Of a DNA stretch of 64,000 bases, positions 36,040 through 44,410 are shown piece after piece (position 1 is the stretch's first letter; every line of letters begins with the position of its first letter). Source of the DNA: Clostridiales bacterium (GTDB lineage Bacteria; Bacillota; Clostridia; Saccharofermentanales; Saccharofermentanaceae); contig JAFWPB010000066.1 of the NCBI GenBank assembly GCA_017545245.1, positions 1 through 64,000 on the forward strand. Reading direction: 5' to 3'. Under the pieces are notes generated by a model, which was given only the letters and a program-made list of their open reading frames with translations, was not told where the DNA came from and ran no database searches. The position numbers and the translations under genes are program-made.

Positions 36040-37662
36040 TCAGAGCAACGGTGTATCGTTGTACTGTGTTCTCTCGCACTTGTGGACCTGGACAAACATG
36101 TTGTGCAGAAGGTTTACGCTGGACAGGATGACTTCGCCCTGCTTGAGTTTCTTGATATGCTTGATCGCAAAATCATCGAGGTGGTTTTGGACAGTAGCGA
36201 TCTCATCGTTCAACATAAGTCTGTGGATAAGGAGCGTACCGATCTGTCCGAAAAGAACTGAAGATACGTCCGTAGGTCTCTGTGTGGTCAGATACAGGAA
36301 GATACCCTTCTTACGGCCTTCTCTTGCGAGGAGGGTAAGACCACCATGGAACTGCTTATCGGAGAATCTGGATTTTGCGTATCTGTGAACCTCATCGATA
36401 AAGAATACGAACGGATAAATACCATCCTGGGAAATAACGTAATTACTTACAAGGTCGATGACCATGCCACCGATACCTTCTGCAGCACCGAGCCAGGATG
36501 TATCGATGTAAAGGCTCGTGTTCGGCTCATACAGGAAAGCATCGATCGCGTCGAGCAGGTTATACATCTCCGGATCATTGGAGAAGAATGTCAGGAAGCT
36601 CGTGTTCGTCATCTGATACTGGATCTTCTGAACGAAGGACGCGTTGGAATTCGCCTTGAGTGTATCGTAAGAATATCTGAAGTTATAGTTGCTGTCACGA
36701 AGCGGCTCGCAGACGGACTCAGCCTGGATCTGCTCCGGGAGAAGCTCAATATTAAAGTCTGTATCTTCGTTGGAAACAGAAGCAAGGTTCTCCTGAACCT
36801 CGTCGATATTCGCACCGACTTTGTAGTAGTAGGAATCATCACCGATCTTCTTCATGAAACGAAGGGATGTGATTGCCTCAGCAAGAACCGCACCCTGGCT
36901 GCTGTTCTCCGTTTCGAAAAGTTTCTCCCACTGCTCCATTCTGATCTTGGACGGAGAGATCGTCGTATCCACACCAAGTGTCAGCTTGGTCACTTCCTCA
37001 TCCGAAAAAGCATCTCTGTACTCACCGGTAGGGTCGATGATCAGAGCTTTTCTCTTGGTATTGATCAGCTTATCGAGGATAGCCAGCGCGGTGGTGGACT
37101 TACCACTGTTTGTGGAACCAACGCACATAAGATGACGGTTAAAAAGTGTACTTGGCTTGATCAGAACATCTGCACTACTCTTGTTGAGGAATGATGCAAA
37201 TGCCGGGAGCGGCTGCTCTTCGCTCGGACCTGCAAGTTCCAGAGACTGCAGAAACATCTGGTAGATCTTGTCGGTCGCAATGTAAACTTTATCGGTAAGA
37301 CCCAGTGTCTTAAATCCAGAGAGTTCGAACTTCGCGGCATCCGGTCTCATAAAAGCAACGGTGTCGATTGAGATCTCGTGATAGTCTTTATTCTTTTCCT
37401 GACCAAACTTTGGAAGGAACTCCGGATCCTTTTTTGAAGCTTTGTTCTCGAAAACTTCTCCCAGGAAAACACCTTCGACAGAATCAATTACAACATAGTA
37501 ATTGATGGTGTTCGGAAGAAATGATTTGCTGAACTTTTTCCTGTCAGCAATCGAGGAACTGATATCGATCTGTGCGATACTGCAACTTCTGTAAACCTGC
37601 GTGATCTTACCCAAATAGTAGTCCTGCAGGTTCTCGCCTTTGTAAAGTGATTCAAGTGTCAT
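36040..37662 (-). CDS. HerA/FtsK-like ATPase (DUF87)
   Basis: The 540-residue ATPase has a HerA-type N-terminal barrel region (about 1-140) and a P-loop core: Walker A GSTNSGKST (about 181-189), an insert of acidic coil, Walker B VFFIDEVHRY (about 420-429) and a sensor motif LTTQRP. HerA proteins are hexameric DNA translocases that usually pair with NurA nuclease. No partner nuclease lies adjacent, so it may be a lone chromosomal or archaeal-type HerA, or part of an unrecognised pair. GGGGAGG precedes the ATG. The promoter is at 37775-37748. Confidence 0.85.
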   Translation of the reverse strand: MTLESLYKGENLQDYYLGKITQVYRSCSIAQIDISSSIADRKKFSKSFLPNTINYYVVIDSVEGVFLGEVFENKASKKDPEFLPKFGQEKNKDYHEISIDTVAFMRPDAAKFELSGFKTLGLTDKVYIATDKIYQMFLQSLELAGPSEEQPLPAFASFLNKSSADVLIKPSTLFNRHLMCVGSTNSGKSTTALAILDKLINTKRKALIIDPTGEYRDAFSDEEVTKLTLGVDTTISPSKIRMEQWEKLFETENSSQGAVLAEAITSLRFMKKIGDDSYYYKVGANIDEVQENLASVSNEDTDFNIELLPEQIQAESVCEPLRDSNYNFRYSYDTLKANSNASFVQKIQYQMTNTSFLTFFSNDPEMYNLLDAIDAFLYEPNTSLYIDTSWLGAAEGIGGMVIDLVSNYVISQDGIYPFVFFIDEVHRYAKSRFSDKQFHGGLTLLAREGRKKGIFLYLTTQRPTDVSSVLFGQIGTLLIHRLMLNDEIATVQNHLDDFAIKHIKKLKQGEVILSSVNLLHNMFVQVHKCERTQYNDTPLL

Positions 37663-37747
37663 CTAGAGCCTCCCCATTGTTTTACCCGCGCATCCACACG
37701 AGGAAAACCAATACAATCTTCTGTCCAGCCGGACAAACATATAATAT

Positions 37748-37775
37748 ATTATACCATCTTAAAAAGTGCAAACAA
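37748..37775 (-). promoter_or_regulatory. Promoter for HerA gene
   Basis: On the minus strand: TTGTTT (37775-37770), 16 bases, TATAAT (37753-37748). Just downstream is the palindrome TGTCC-AGCC-GGACA (37722-37735), a possible operator or 5' hairpin. Confidence 0.6.
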
Positions 37776-37799
37776 GACGTTCTAAAAGTTATGCTGAAC

Positions 37800-38450
37800 T
37801 TATAGTTTCAGATCCAGAAGCTCTTCGATATTGTCAATAATAAAATCTGCTCCTGCTTTCTCCAGGTCCTCGCGTTTGGCGTTGCCATATGTTACTCCGC
37901 ATGTAAAAGCACTGGCGTTTCTTCCCATGGCAATATCCATGGGCATGTCGCCCACCACTAGCGCCTGGTCCGCTCTAAACCCAAGGTCTTCCAGTGTCTT
38001 CAGCACTGCATCCGGATAAGGCTTCAGCCTCTTTGTATCCTCGCCGTCCAGTATATATGTAAAAGCATCGACCATATTCCAGCCTTCGAGGAATTCCCGC
38101 AAGGACTTCTTGTTTCTCGCCGTCGCGATCGTTCTTGCAATCCCACGCTTCTTCAACTCCTCCAGCACGCGGTCCACTCCCGGGAATCTCTCCGGCGGCG
38201 AGATTCGGATCAGCTCCTCGAATCTCGTTCTATATTTCACGACCATCGCGTCCAGCTTCTCATCCGAAAGCTCCGGGTAAAGACGCATGAATCCTTCCCT
38301 CGCAGAGTAGCCGATCGTGGACGCACAGGTTTCTTCATCCATGATCTCTACGCCCGCCTCGCGCATAGTATCCTGCTTCGCCATCACGATCGCTTTCCGC
38401 GTATCCGCCAGCGTCCCGTCGAAATCAAAAATCACCACTTTTATGTCCAT
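37800..38450 (-). CDS. HAD-superfamily hydrolase, phosphoglycolate phosphatase-like
   Basis: The 216-residue phosphatase has the HAD motif I VIFDFDGTLADTR (nucleophile Asp near residue 8), a helical cap, motif II (TIATARNKK) and the late VVGDMPMDIAMGRNA with two acidic residues. It is closest to phosphoglycolate phosphatase-like enzymes, with a 5'-nucleotidase role possible. GAGGG precedes ATG 38450. The racemase gene lies just upstream, 50 bases away. Confidence 0.87.
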   Translation of the reverse strand: MDIKVVIFDFDGTLADTRKAIVMAKQDTMREAGVEIMDEETCASTIGYSAREGFMRLYPELSDEKLDAMVVKYRTRFEELIRISPPERFPGVDRVLEELKKRGIARTIATARNKKSLREFLEGWNMVDAFTYILDGEDTKRLKPYPDAVLKTLEDLGFRADQALVVGDMPMDIAMGRNASAFTCGVTYGNAKREDLEKAGADFIIDNIEELLDLKL

Positions 38451-38500
38451 ATCGTCCCTCATTCTCATTTATTTCATTAGACCTCAGATCTATCAGGCCA

Positions 38501-39193
38501 TCAATTCATCGCCAGTTCGACCAGTTTCTTCAGATGTATCGCCACCGAGTCAAAGCACTGTACCGGGCAGTTTTCGGAGTTCAATATCAGAGGCAGTTCC
38601 GTGCATCCAAGAATGACGCCTTCGATGCCGTCGTCCTCACGCATCCGCTCAATAATCGCCCTCAGTTCTGCCAGCGTGCTCTCCTTCACGATCCCCTGCT
38701 CGAGCTCCTCGTAGATCCGCTTCGCCACGAGCTGTCGCTCCGCTTCACCCGGAACAAAGACCTTGATCCCCGCTTCGAGCAGATCTTTCTTCATGTAGTC
38801 CTTTTCCATCGTGAAGATCGTCTCCAGAAGTCCGACCTTCCTGCAGCCGCGCGCAAGTATCTCGTCCCTGACCGCCTGCGGGATACTGACAAGCGGCAGT
38901 TTTGAGCGCTTCTGCAATTCATCGAAAACCACATGCATCGTCACCGCCGTCAGCGCCACCACTTCCGCGCCGCCAGCAACCAGCGCGTCCACCTTCTCCG
39001 CAAGATAGTCTGCCAACAGATCATACTCGCCAGAAGAAACATATTTCCACGCACGCCGGAAATCCACACTCTCGATCGCGATGTCCGGCATCGCCTCCCC
39101 GCCCGTCCGCGCATCGATCTCCGTATTCAAATTCTTGTAGTACATCACCGTGGACTCCGGCCCCGTACCCCCAACTAATCCAATCTTTCTCAT
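38501..39193 (-). CDS. Aspartate/glutamate racemase family protein
   Basis: The 230-residue enzyme starts MRKIGLVGGTGPESTVMYY, the family N-terminus. The second catalytic block ILGCTELPLIL retains its Cys. The first, usually [IP]-C-N-T-x-H, reads LTAVTMH here, so Thr replaces the first catalytic Cys. This Thr/Cys arrangement is reported (from memory) for E. coli YgeA-type L-Asp/Glu racemases. GAGG precedes the ATG. It probably provides D- or L-Asp/Glu; the substrate is not fixed. Confidence 0.87.
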   Translation of the reverse strand: MRKIGLVGGTGPESTVMYYKNLNTEIDARTGGEAMPDIAIESVDFRRAWKYVSSGEYDLLADYLAEKVDALVAGGAEVVALTAVTMHVVFDELQKRSKLPLVSIPQAVRDEILARGCRKVGLLETIFTMEKDYMKKDLLEAGIKVFVPGEAERQLVAKRIYEELEQGIVKESTLAELRAIIERMREDDGIEGVILGCTELPLILNSENCPVQCFDSVAIHLKKLVELAMN

Positions 39194-39367
39194 TCTAACC
39201 TCACACTTTGTAATCCAGTGCTTCTGACTTTGGACACTTCTCGCTTAACCTTCGGCACACCCGCCCCGAGTGTAGTCACATGCTCCACTGACCTTATACA
39301 CGCCGCATCTTTTTTTCTCGTCTGATTGTACCTCATTTTCCGAGCCAAAAGCACTGCCATCCGCGAA

Positions 39368-39478
39368 TGTCTGAATTCTTGTCTGAATTGATGAAGAATC
39401 AGACGCATTTTCAGACATATGAGGCAAACGTCTGAATTCTCGTCTGAATCTGAAGAAAATCAGACGCATATTCAGACG
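39368..39478 (-). repeat. Type A hairpin array, 2 units, inverted orientation (locus 4)
   Basis: Two units start at 39368 and 39429 (period 61 bp) and read as the reverse complement of locus 1 units: TGTCTGAATTC, TTGTCTGAA, then AATCAGACGC and TTTCAGACA. The linker contains GAGGCAAA, the complement of the TTTGCTTC linker. Confidence 0.9.
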
Positions 39479-39496
39479 CGTGTTGTGCTCTCGAGG

Positions 39497-39674
39497 AAAA
39501 GTCTGATAGTAGGTCAGATAGAGGGGGCAAATTAGACCAGATGTCAGACTTTTAAGCGAAAAGTCTGATAGTTGGTCAGATAGAGGGGGTAAATCAGACC
39601 AGATGTCAGACTTTTAAGCGAAAAGTCTGATAGTTGGTCAGATAGAGGGGGTAAATTAGACCAGTTGTCAGACT
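39497..39674. repeat. Type B hairpin array, 3 units (locus 4)
   Basis: Three units start at 39497, 39559 and 39621, period 62 bp, in the same orientation as loci 1 and 3, joined by AAGCG. The linker to the type A array again contains CTCGAG. Confidence 0.93.
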
Positions 39675-39834
39675 CGCAATCAAAAGATTGAAGAAAAACC
39701 CCGACAAAACACCGCATTTTGATACGCTAAAAAATTGTTGTAAAATCGCGAACAATTGTGAAAGTCTTTTCTCAAACTTATTGCTATGCTGAATACATCA
39801 ATTCATTAAGCTAGAAAGCTAGGAGGTAGAGAGT

Positions 39835-40650
39835 ATGAAAAGAAGTTTGAAGAAATTCATCGGAACACTCCTGACCAGCATCGCCCTGGTTGGAGTATTT
39901 GCCGGATTTGCACCTATCGCCCGCGTTAGTGCAGCAGCACCAAGCAATTGCATTAAGAAGGTTTGGTTTTCCGGCAATGGAATTTTGAACACAAATGTCA
40001 AGGATTATGAAAGACTTGTCTACGAGCGCAACGATAAGGGCGCCTTCAAAATACATGCAACTATCAAAGATTTAGAGGGAGAATGCATAGTCGTCTATCT
40101 TTCAAAATACAACGCGTCAACAGGGAAACTGATAAAAGAAGAAATGTTTACATCGACTGGATCTAGGTATGGAGACGTTGATTTCAGTTGTATTCTCAAC
40201 CCCAATTCTTCGACACTTAATGCAGCTTTTGGAGGAAAATACACAGTTAGGATTGAAGTAAAGACGAACAAGAATGCAAAAGATTCAATAGCTAAGACAG
40301 ACAATCTTAAATTCCAAGTTTTCAGCAAGAATTCCAAATCGTTCATGCAAAAACTTCTTCCTTCGGGCAATGATGCAGCAATCTATCCAAACGCTGTGAA
40401 ACTTTCAGACAAAAGCCAAACTGCATATGATACAGTAAAGAAGAATTTCAAGATTAACTCATATACACCACAATTCGTTATAGATCTTTATGAGAAGGTT
40501 CTAGGCAGACCTGCTGACACGCCCGGCGCCAATTACTGGATTGATCAAATCAAATCCAAGAAAAAAACTCCAGCTCAGGTTTTGGAAGATTTTCTCTGGT
40601 CAGCTGAATTCCAAAACCGCTGCACAACGCTTAAACTTAAATGGAAATAA
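39835..40650 (+). CDS. Secreted protein with single DUF4214-like C-terminal domain
   Basis: The 271-residue secreted protein has a signal peptide (LLTSIALVGVFAGFAPIARV, cleavage near VSAAA), a beta-rich middle region (about 40-190) and a single DUF4214-type end (FVIDLYEKVLGRPADTPGAN then YWIDQIKSKKKTPAQVLEDF). AGGAGGT precedes the ATG. It is a shorter cousin of the DUF4214 ends at 19791 and 22980. The transcript ends at a strong hairpin. Confidence 0.82.
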   Translation: MKRSLKKFIGTLLTSIALVGVFAGFAPIARVSAAAPSNCIKKVWFSGNGILNTNVKDYERLVYERNDKGAFKIHATIKDLEGECIVVYLSKYNASTGKLIKEEMFTSTGSRYGDVDFSCILNPNSSTLNAAFGGKYTVRIEVKTNKNAKDSIAKTDNLKFQVFSKNSKSFMQKLLPSGNDAAIYPNAVKLSDKSQTAYDTVKKNFKINSYTPQFVIDLYEKVLGRPADTPGANYWIDQIKSKKKTPAQVLEDFLWSAEFQNRCTTLKLKWK

Positions 40651-40677
40651 AATTAACTAGTAAAAACCAATAACAGA

Positions 40678-40729
40678 GGGGTTGTCTAAAAGTGATGCGA
40701 TTCACTTTTCAGACGACCCTTTGTTTTTG
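40678..40729 (+). terminator. Terminator after DUF4214 gene
   Basis: The stem GGGTTGTCT..AAAGTG pairs with CACTTT..AGACGACCC (40678-40719) and is followed by TTTGTTTTT. Confidence 0.85.
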
Positions 40730-40736
40730 ATTTAAG

Positions 40737-41333
40737 TCACGCTTCCGCCGCCATCTCCTCATTCAGCAGATCTTCCGTCGCCGCCATCGCCTGAAGCGTC
40801 ATCTCCAGAAGCTTGTCCAGCTCCCAGCCCAGCTGCTGCGCACCACGCTCGATGACCTCTCGGGAGCACCCGGCCGCAAAGCCCTTGCTCTTATACTTTT
40901 TCTTCAGCGATTTCAGTTCCATATCCTTGGTGCTCTTCGAAGGACGCATCAACGCCGCCGCACCAATCAGCCCGGTCAATTCATCCGCAGCAAAAAGCAC
41001 TTTCTCCATTTCGTGTATCGGCTCGACTTCGATCGTGGTTCCATTTCCCACCGTGATCCCGTAACCATGCGAGCAGACCGCGTGAATAATATCCTCACTC
41101 ACACCACCGGCAGCAAGAAGCTCCGGCGCTCTCAGACAATGCTCATCCGGATATAATTCAAAATCAATATCATGAAGCAGACCCACGATGCCCCAGTACT
41201 CCGCATCATCCCCGTAACCAAGCTCCTCAGCGTACCATTTCATCACGGCTTCCACCGTCAGCGCATGCTGAATATGAAAAGAGTCCTTGTTATATTTCTT
41301 CAAAAGTGTAAATGCTTCGTCTCGTGTAATCAT
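40737..41333 (-). CDS. HD-domain hydrolase
   Basis: The 198-residue protein has an HD metal site: HIQHALTVEAVM (first His, about 20-23), LLHDID (His-Asp doublet) and CSHGYG, with ADELTGLI later. HD hydrolases cleave nucleotides or other phosphates; the substrate is not known. AAGGAG precedes the ATG. Stop and terminator of the DUF4214 gene lie opposite. Confidence 0.85.
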   Translation of the reverse strand: MITRDEAFTLLKKYNKDSFHIQHALTVEAVMKWYAEELGYGDDAEYWGIVGLLHDIDFELYPDEHCLRAPELLAAGGVSEDIIHAVCSHGYGITVGNGTTIEVEPIHEMEKVLFAADELTGLIGAAALMRPSKSTKDMELKSLKKKYKSKGFAAGCSREVIERGAQQLGWELDKLLEMTLQAMAATEDLLNEEMAAEA

Positions 41334-41383
41334 CCGGGTCGTACTCCTTGCTCTTATTACCTACTATATTACTAGGTTTAAGA

Positions 41384-41412
41384 ATTCTATCACATTCGAA
41401 ACGATCCTTCAA
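41384..41412 (-). promoter_or_regulatory. Promoter for HD hydrolase
   Basis: On the minus strand: TTGAAG (41412-41407), 17 bases, TAGAAT (41389-41384). Confidence 0.6.
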
Positions 41413-41617
41413 GGATGCAGAAAAAAACCGCTCACTTCATTGTCCCACAGTAATCACACTTTGAATATCTCTCGATTCCCTCTCCGGTAACCACGTCTTC
41501 AAACTGCTTTCCTAAATCACCATTGCTGAATATATACCAACGCGTATATTATACAATAAGAAAAGCAGCTCACTTTCATTGTGTGCTGCTTTCAATCTTC
41601 ATGGAAACTATGTATGT

Positions 41618-42805
41618 TCACTTTGCGTAGTGAAATTCTTTTTCGACCAGTTTCCCGTTGTCATCAAATGCCGAATAGCGGATGAGATCGTGTTCATAGT
41701 CGACTTCGAAGTCGTCGGCTAGCCACAAGTCGCTATACTTCTTGCTTGTGATCGGGCAAAGCGCTTCGTCGTAGCGTGGTACGTCTGTCAGTCCAATTCC
41801 ATCGTTAAACTCCGTGCCGTGTTCCGTCCTCTGCTCCTGATCCATCAGAAGATAGCGGAGTGTATTTCGACCTAGGCACCATGTCGTATCTACATAATAG
41901 TATTCTCCATCGAGGCGAACGATATTCCATCGGTGACCGTCTCCATCGTTTATATTACCGCTGGCTGAATCGGCTTCCACACCGACCTGAAGAAGGAGAA
42001 ATTCGTAGGCCGCAGCGAATTCATTACAGATGCCTGTATTTCTCATTAACGGGCGGTACACTTCCCTATACCCGTCAGTAGAACAATTCATCTCCTGATC
42101 ATAAGTGTAAGTTTTCATGAAGTACTGATATAGCGCGATGATCTTTTCAAAATCACTATAGTCTTCACGGAAGACTTCCGATATGATTTTTTCGGTGGCT
42201 TCTTTCAGTTCTTCATAATGCTGCTGACGCCACTCTTTGGTCTCGGCATAGTGGATCCTGGCGATTCCATCCTTGAAATCTTCCATCTCAGGTATTTTCA
42301 CCGCATCGTATCCGTATGGAAAAAAACTTCTGGAAAAAGTATAGTAGGCGCAGGAATATCCCTCAAAACTATGACACGGGAAAGTTTCTTCTTCTGCAAG
42401 GACCGCTTCGCAGAAGTGATAGTAGTCCTGAATATCTTCCTCCGTGAATTCACTCTTTGTAATATCTGACATCACATAAGGTATAAACTCACCAAAGTAC
42501 GAAGCCGTCCGCGGCGTGATCGATGGAATCGGTGTGATAGTAGGAGTCGGTGTTTCCGTAGGCGTCGGTGTTTCCTCAGGTGTCGTCACTTTAGTCGCCT
42601 CAGTTTGAGAAGTTGTACTCTCGGTACTCTCTGCACTCTCTTTACTCTCCGTCTCCTTCGCCGTCTGGGAAGTTTTACTCTCCGTCGTCTCCACCAACGC
42701 CGACGACCCCGAAGAAGTATCCCGCGCCGGTTCTTTTGAACAACCTAAAAAAGAGAGCGCGATACCGGCACTCAACAACACTGCACAAAAGCTTTTCTTT
42801 CTCAT
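41618..42805 (-). CDS. Lipoprotein with transglutaminase-like domain
   Basis: The 395-residue lipoprotein has lipobox FLGC and a Ser/Thr/Glu-rich linker (about 25-100). A transglutaminase-like cysteine protease fold follows: NTGICNEFAAAYEFLLLQVG (catalytic Cys), GHRWNIVRLDG (His) and YYYVDTTWCLG (Asp). It may act on peptidoglycan or secreted proteins. The stalk carries TPTPTET-type repeats. Confidence 0.85.
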   Translation of the reverse strand: MRKKSFCAVLLSAGIALSFLGCSKEPARDTSSGSSALVETTESKTSQTAKETESKESAESTESTTSQTEATKVTTPEETPTPTETPTPTITPIPSITPRTASYFGEFIPYVMSDITKSEFTEEDIQDYYHFCEAVLAEEETFPCHSFEGYSCAYYTFSRSFFPYGYDAVKIPEMEDFKDGIARIHYAETKEWRQQHYEELKEATEKIISEVFREDYSDFEKIIALYQYFMKTYTYDQEMNCSTDGYREVYRPLMRNTGICNEFAAAYEFLLLQVGVEADSASGNINDGDGHRWNIVRLDGEYYYVDTTWCLGRNTLRYLLMDQEQRTEHGTEFNDGIGLTDVPRYDEALCPITSKKYSDLWLADDFEVDYEHDLIRYSAFDDNGKLVEKEFHYAK

Positions 42806-42931
42806 TCTGTTTACCTCTATCTATTAGTCTCCACCAGGATAAGATACAGCAAACCAAAGAAGACTGCATGACTCATTTGTCATGGAAGGCGCAGTGGGGA
42901 TATATTGTGCACTTGGAATCAATCCGCAGAT

Positions 42932-43402
42932 TTACTGCATAGCCGGCATCTTGATCTCAATTGAGAGCGTTCCACCGAGTGCAGCTGCAATTCGTTCGAG
43001 CGTACTGACCGATGGATTTGCAATGCCACGCTCGATCTTCGAAATATCCGATTGATCAATTCCCGAAGAAGCAGCAAGCTCCTTCTGCGTCATCCCGGCA
43101 AAAGCCCGCGCGTAAGCCACCGCACGTGCTGATGCTTCATGGATAGAGACCTTCTGAACTTCGATGGTCCTTCCACTCTGATAAATCGTCTCCACCTCAA
43201 TATCAAGATCCTCATTCCAGATAATCCCGTACTCACCCATCAGCTCACCGGACAAAAACAACTCACGATTTTCGAGCGCCTTAAGCTGCGGATACTTCTT
43301 AAAAAGCGTACTCATATCAAAGAACTTGATCGTCCCATCCTTGAACGCCACGATCATGGACGTCCCCTCTAAAAATTTCACACTCAACGCCTTGTGAAAC
43401 AT
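42932..43402 (-). CDS. DUF2442-XRE fusion, antitoxin-like regulator
   Basis: The 156-residue protein has an N-terminal DUF2442 domain (VKFLEGTSMIVAFKDGTIKF and LSGELMGEYGIIWNEDLDIE, about 5-75). A C-terminal XRE helix-turn-helix follows (AGMTQKELAASSGIDQSDIS, about 102-145). Together with the upstream DUF4160 gene it has the form of a toxin-antitoxin-type pair, with this protein as likely antitoxin and autoregulator (inference). AGGAGGGG precedes the ATG, 39 bases after the DUF4160 stop. Confidence 0.85.
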   Translation of the reverse strand: MFHKALSVKFLEGTSMIVAFKDGTIKFFDMSTLFKKYPQLKALENRELFLSGELMGEYGIIWNEDLDIEVETIYQSGRTIEVQKVSIHEASARAVAYARAFAGMTQKELAASSGIDQSDISKIERGIANPSVSTLERIAAALGGTLSIEIKMPAMQ

Positions 43403-43441
43403 TTTTAACCCCTCCTAAAGCAAACTAATTTCATTCTAATC

Positions 43442-43696
43442 TCATTCAATCGGTGGCAGCTTATAATACTTCTCTGTCTCCCACATCTCCAAAAGCTCTT
43501 TCTTGTATTTCTGGATGAACTCCCTGACCAACGCCTGCGCCTTAGCAGGAAAGAATCCATCCATAATCTCCCCCGTACGAATATCGAACGGAGCATCATA
43601 AGATTGTGTAATAGCATGGATATGAGGAGGATTGTGTTCTTTATCTCGAAGATACATTACGATAATGATTCCATAAAAACAACTGATAGTCGGCAT
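43442..43696 (-). CDS. DUF4160 protein, probable partner of DUF2442-XRE
   Basis: The 84-residue protein starts MPTISCFYGIIIVMYLRDKE and carries the DUF4160 signature P-T-I-x-x-F-x-G, H-N-P-P-H-I-H-A. DUF4160 is repeatedly found beside DUF2442 and is listed as a putative toxin. AAAGGAG lies seven bases before ATG 43696; an earlier ATG (43702) is too close to the site. It heads the operon. Confidence 0.85.
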   Translation of the reverse strand: MPTISCFYGIIIVMYLRDKEHNPPHIHAITQSYDAPFDIRTGEIMDGFFPAKAQALVREFIQKYKKELLEMWETEKYYKLPPIE

Positions 43697-43717
43697 ATCC
43701 ATTCTCCTTTCTTACTC

Positions 43718-43746
43718 ATTATATGGCACATTTCCCTTATGGTCAA
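43718..43746 (-). promoter_or_regulatory. Promoter of the DUF4160/DUF2442-XRE operon
   Basis: On the minus strand: TTGACC (43746-43741), 17 bases, TATAAT (43723-43718). The -35 box lies inside the first of two 18-bp direct repeats, so a bound XRE protein would cover it. Confidence 0.75.
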
Positions 43747-43772
43747 TATCCCTTTTATGGTTGATATCCCTT
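43737..43772 (-). promoter_or_regulatory. Tandem 18-bp direct repeats, candidate XRE operator
   Basis: Two abutting 18-bp repeats, AAGGGATATTGACCATAA (43754-43737) and AAGGGATATCAACCATAA (43772-43755), differ at two bases. A weaker third GGGAAATGTGCCAT copy follows at the -10 side. This fits an autoregulatory operator. Confidence 0.6.
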
Positions 43773-43787
43773 ACCTTAAATCAAATG

Positions 43788-43811
43788 AAAAGGCGAGGCC
43801 CTAACCTCGCC
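43788..43811 (-). terminator. Terminator after hypothetical gene at 43862
   Basis: The stem GGCGAGG/CCTCGCC (43792-43798 with 43805-43811) is followed on the minus strand by TTTT. Confidence 0.8.
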
Positions 43812-43861
43812 ATAAAATCACTTACTCAGAGGGGCTCTTCAGCGTAGCACATCGCTCTCAC

Positions 43862-44200
43862 TCACACCCCGCCTAAGCTCTCCATCGCCTCTTTCAGGTT
43901 CGTTGCTTTGTGCAGTTTAATGCAGGTCTTGAGAACGTCATTCGCCGTCTGGGAAGAATTGAATGTATCCAGAAATCTATCCGAACGCAGCACGCGTCTG
44001 GTCGCCATGTCAGTATACTTCTTGTTCCCTGCAACAAGACGGATCTCTCCATACCCGCCATCTTCCATTCTCTTCACAGATACAACACACGTCGGTGAGA
44101 AGAATGAATCCACAAAACCCTGAAAATCCACAGTATCTCCTTTCCGCTCCTGCCAGCTCCCTTGGTCAAAAGCGCTGAAACCGATGGCAAATAACTTCAC
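43862..44200 (-). CDS. Hypothetical protein, start uncertain
   Basis: The reading frame encodes 112 residues, beginning with GTG (44200) and no clear ribosome site. Residues include FQGFVDSFFSPTCVVSVKRM and AGNKKYTDMATRRVLRSDRF. It matches no family I recognise. The lack of a good start suggests the 3' remnant of a longer gene or a wrongly chosen start. A clean terminator follows. Confidence 0.5.
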   Translation of the reverse strand: MKLFAIGFSAFDQGSWQERKGDTVDFQGFVDSFFSPTCVVSVKRMEDGGYGEIRLVAGNKKYTDMATRRVLRSDRFLDTFNSSQTANDVLKTCIKLHKATNLKEAMESLGGV

Positions 44201-44308
44201 ACTAAAAAGATAACTGTATCTATTTTAAACAGCAGATTATAACTATTTCTATCGAAACCATAAAATTTAATGAATTGTTTTCGGAATCACACTAGCGACG
44301 GGCGCGAT

Positions 44309-44343
44309 AAAAGGAGGACGTCTCAATACTTGAGACATCCTCC
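44309..44343 (-). terminator. Terminator after InlB-type surface protein gene
   Basis: A 14-bp near-perfect stem (44313-44326 with 44330-44343, GGAGGACGTCTCAA with TTGAGACATCCTCC) is followed by TTTT on the minus strand. Confidence 0.9.
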
Positions 44344-44410
44344 TCATAAATGCCAGCGAATCTAAACACCTATCTGGCCGTTATCAGATTTTGCAGTCCC
44401 AGAGGACCAA

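Larger units (their letters stand above)
39194..39834. other. Divergent intergenic region with arrays (locus 4)
   Basis: The 641-bp gap between the divergent racemase and DUF4214 genes holds type A and type B arrays (39368-39674), a short CAATC/GATTG hairpin near 39678 and then an AT-rich leader. No gene is supported. Confidence 0.8.

Noticed and set aside
19194..39674. Similarity of GTCTGAA to the Neisseria DNA uptake sequence
   Set aside because: The core heptamer resembles it, but outside the arrays it is not obviously enriched, and the organism is unrelated. The match is likely chance.
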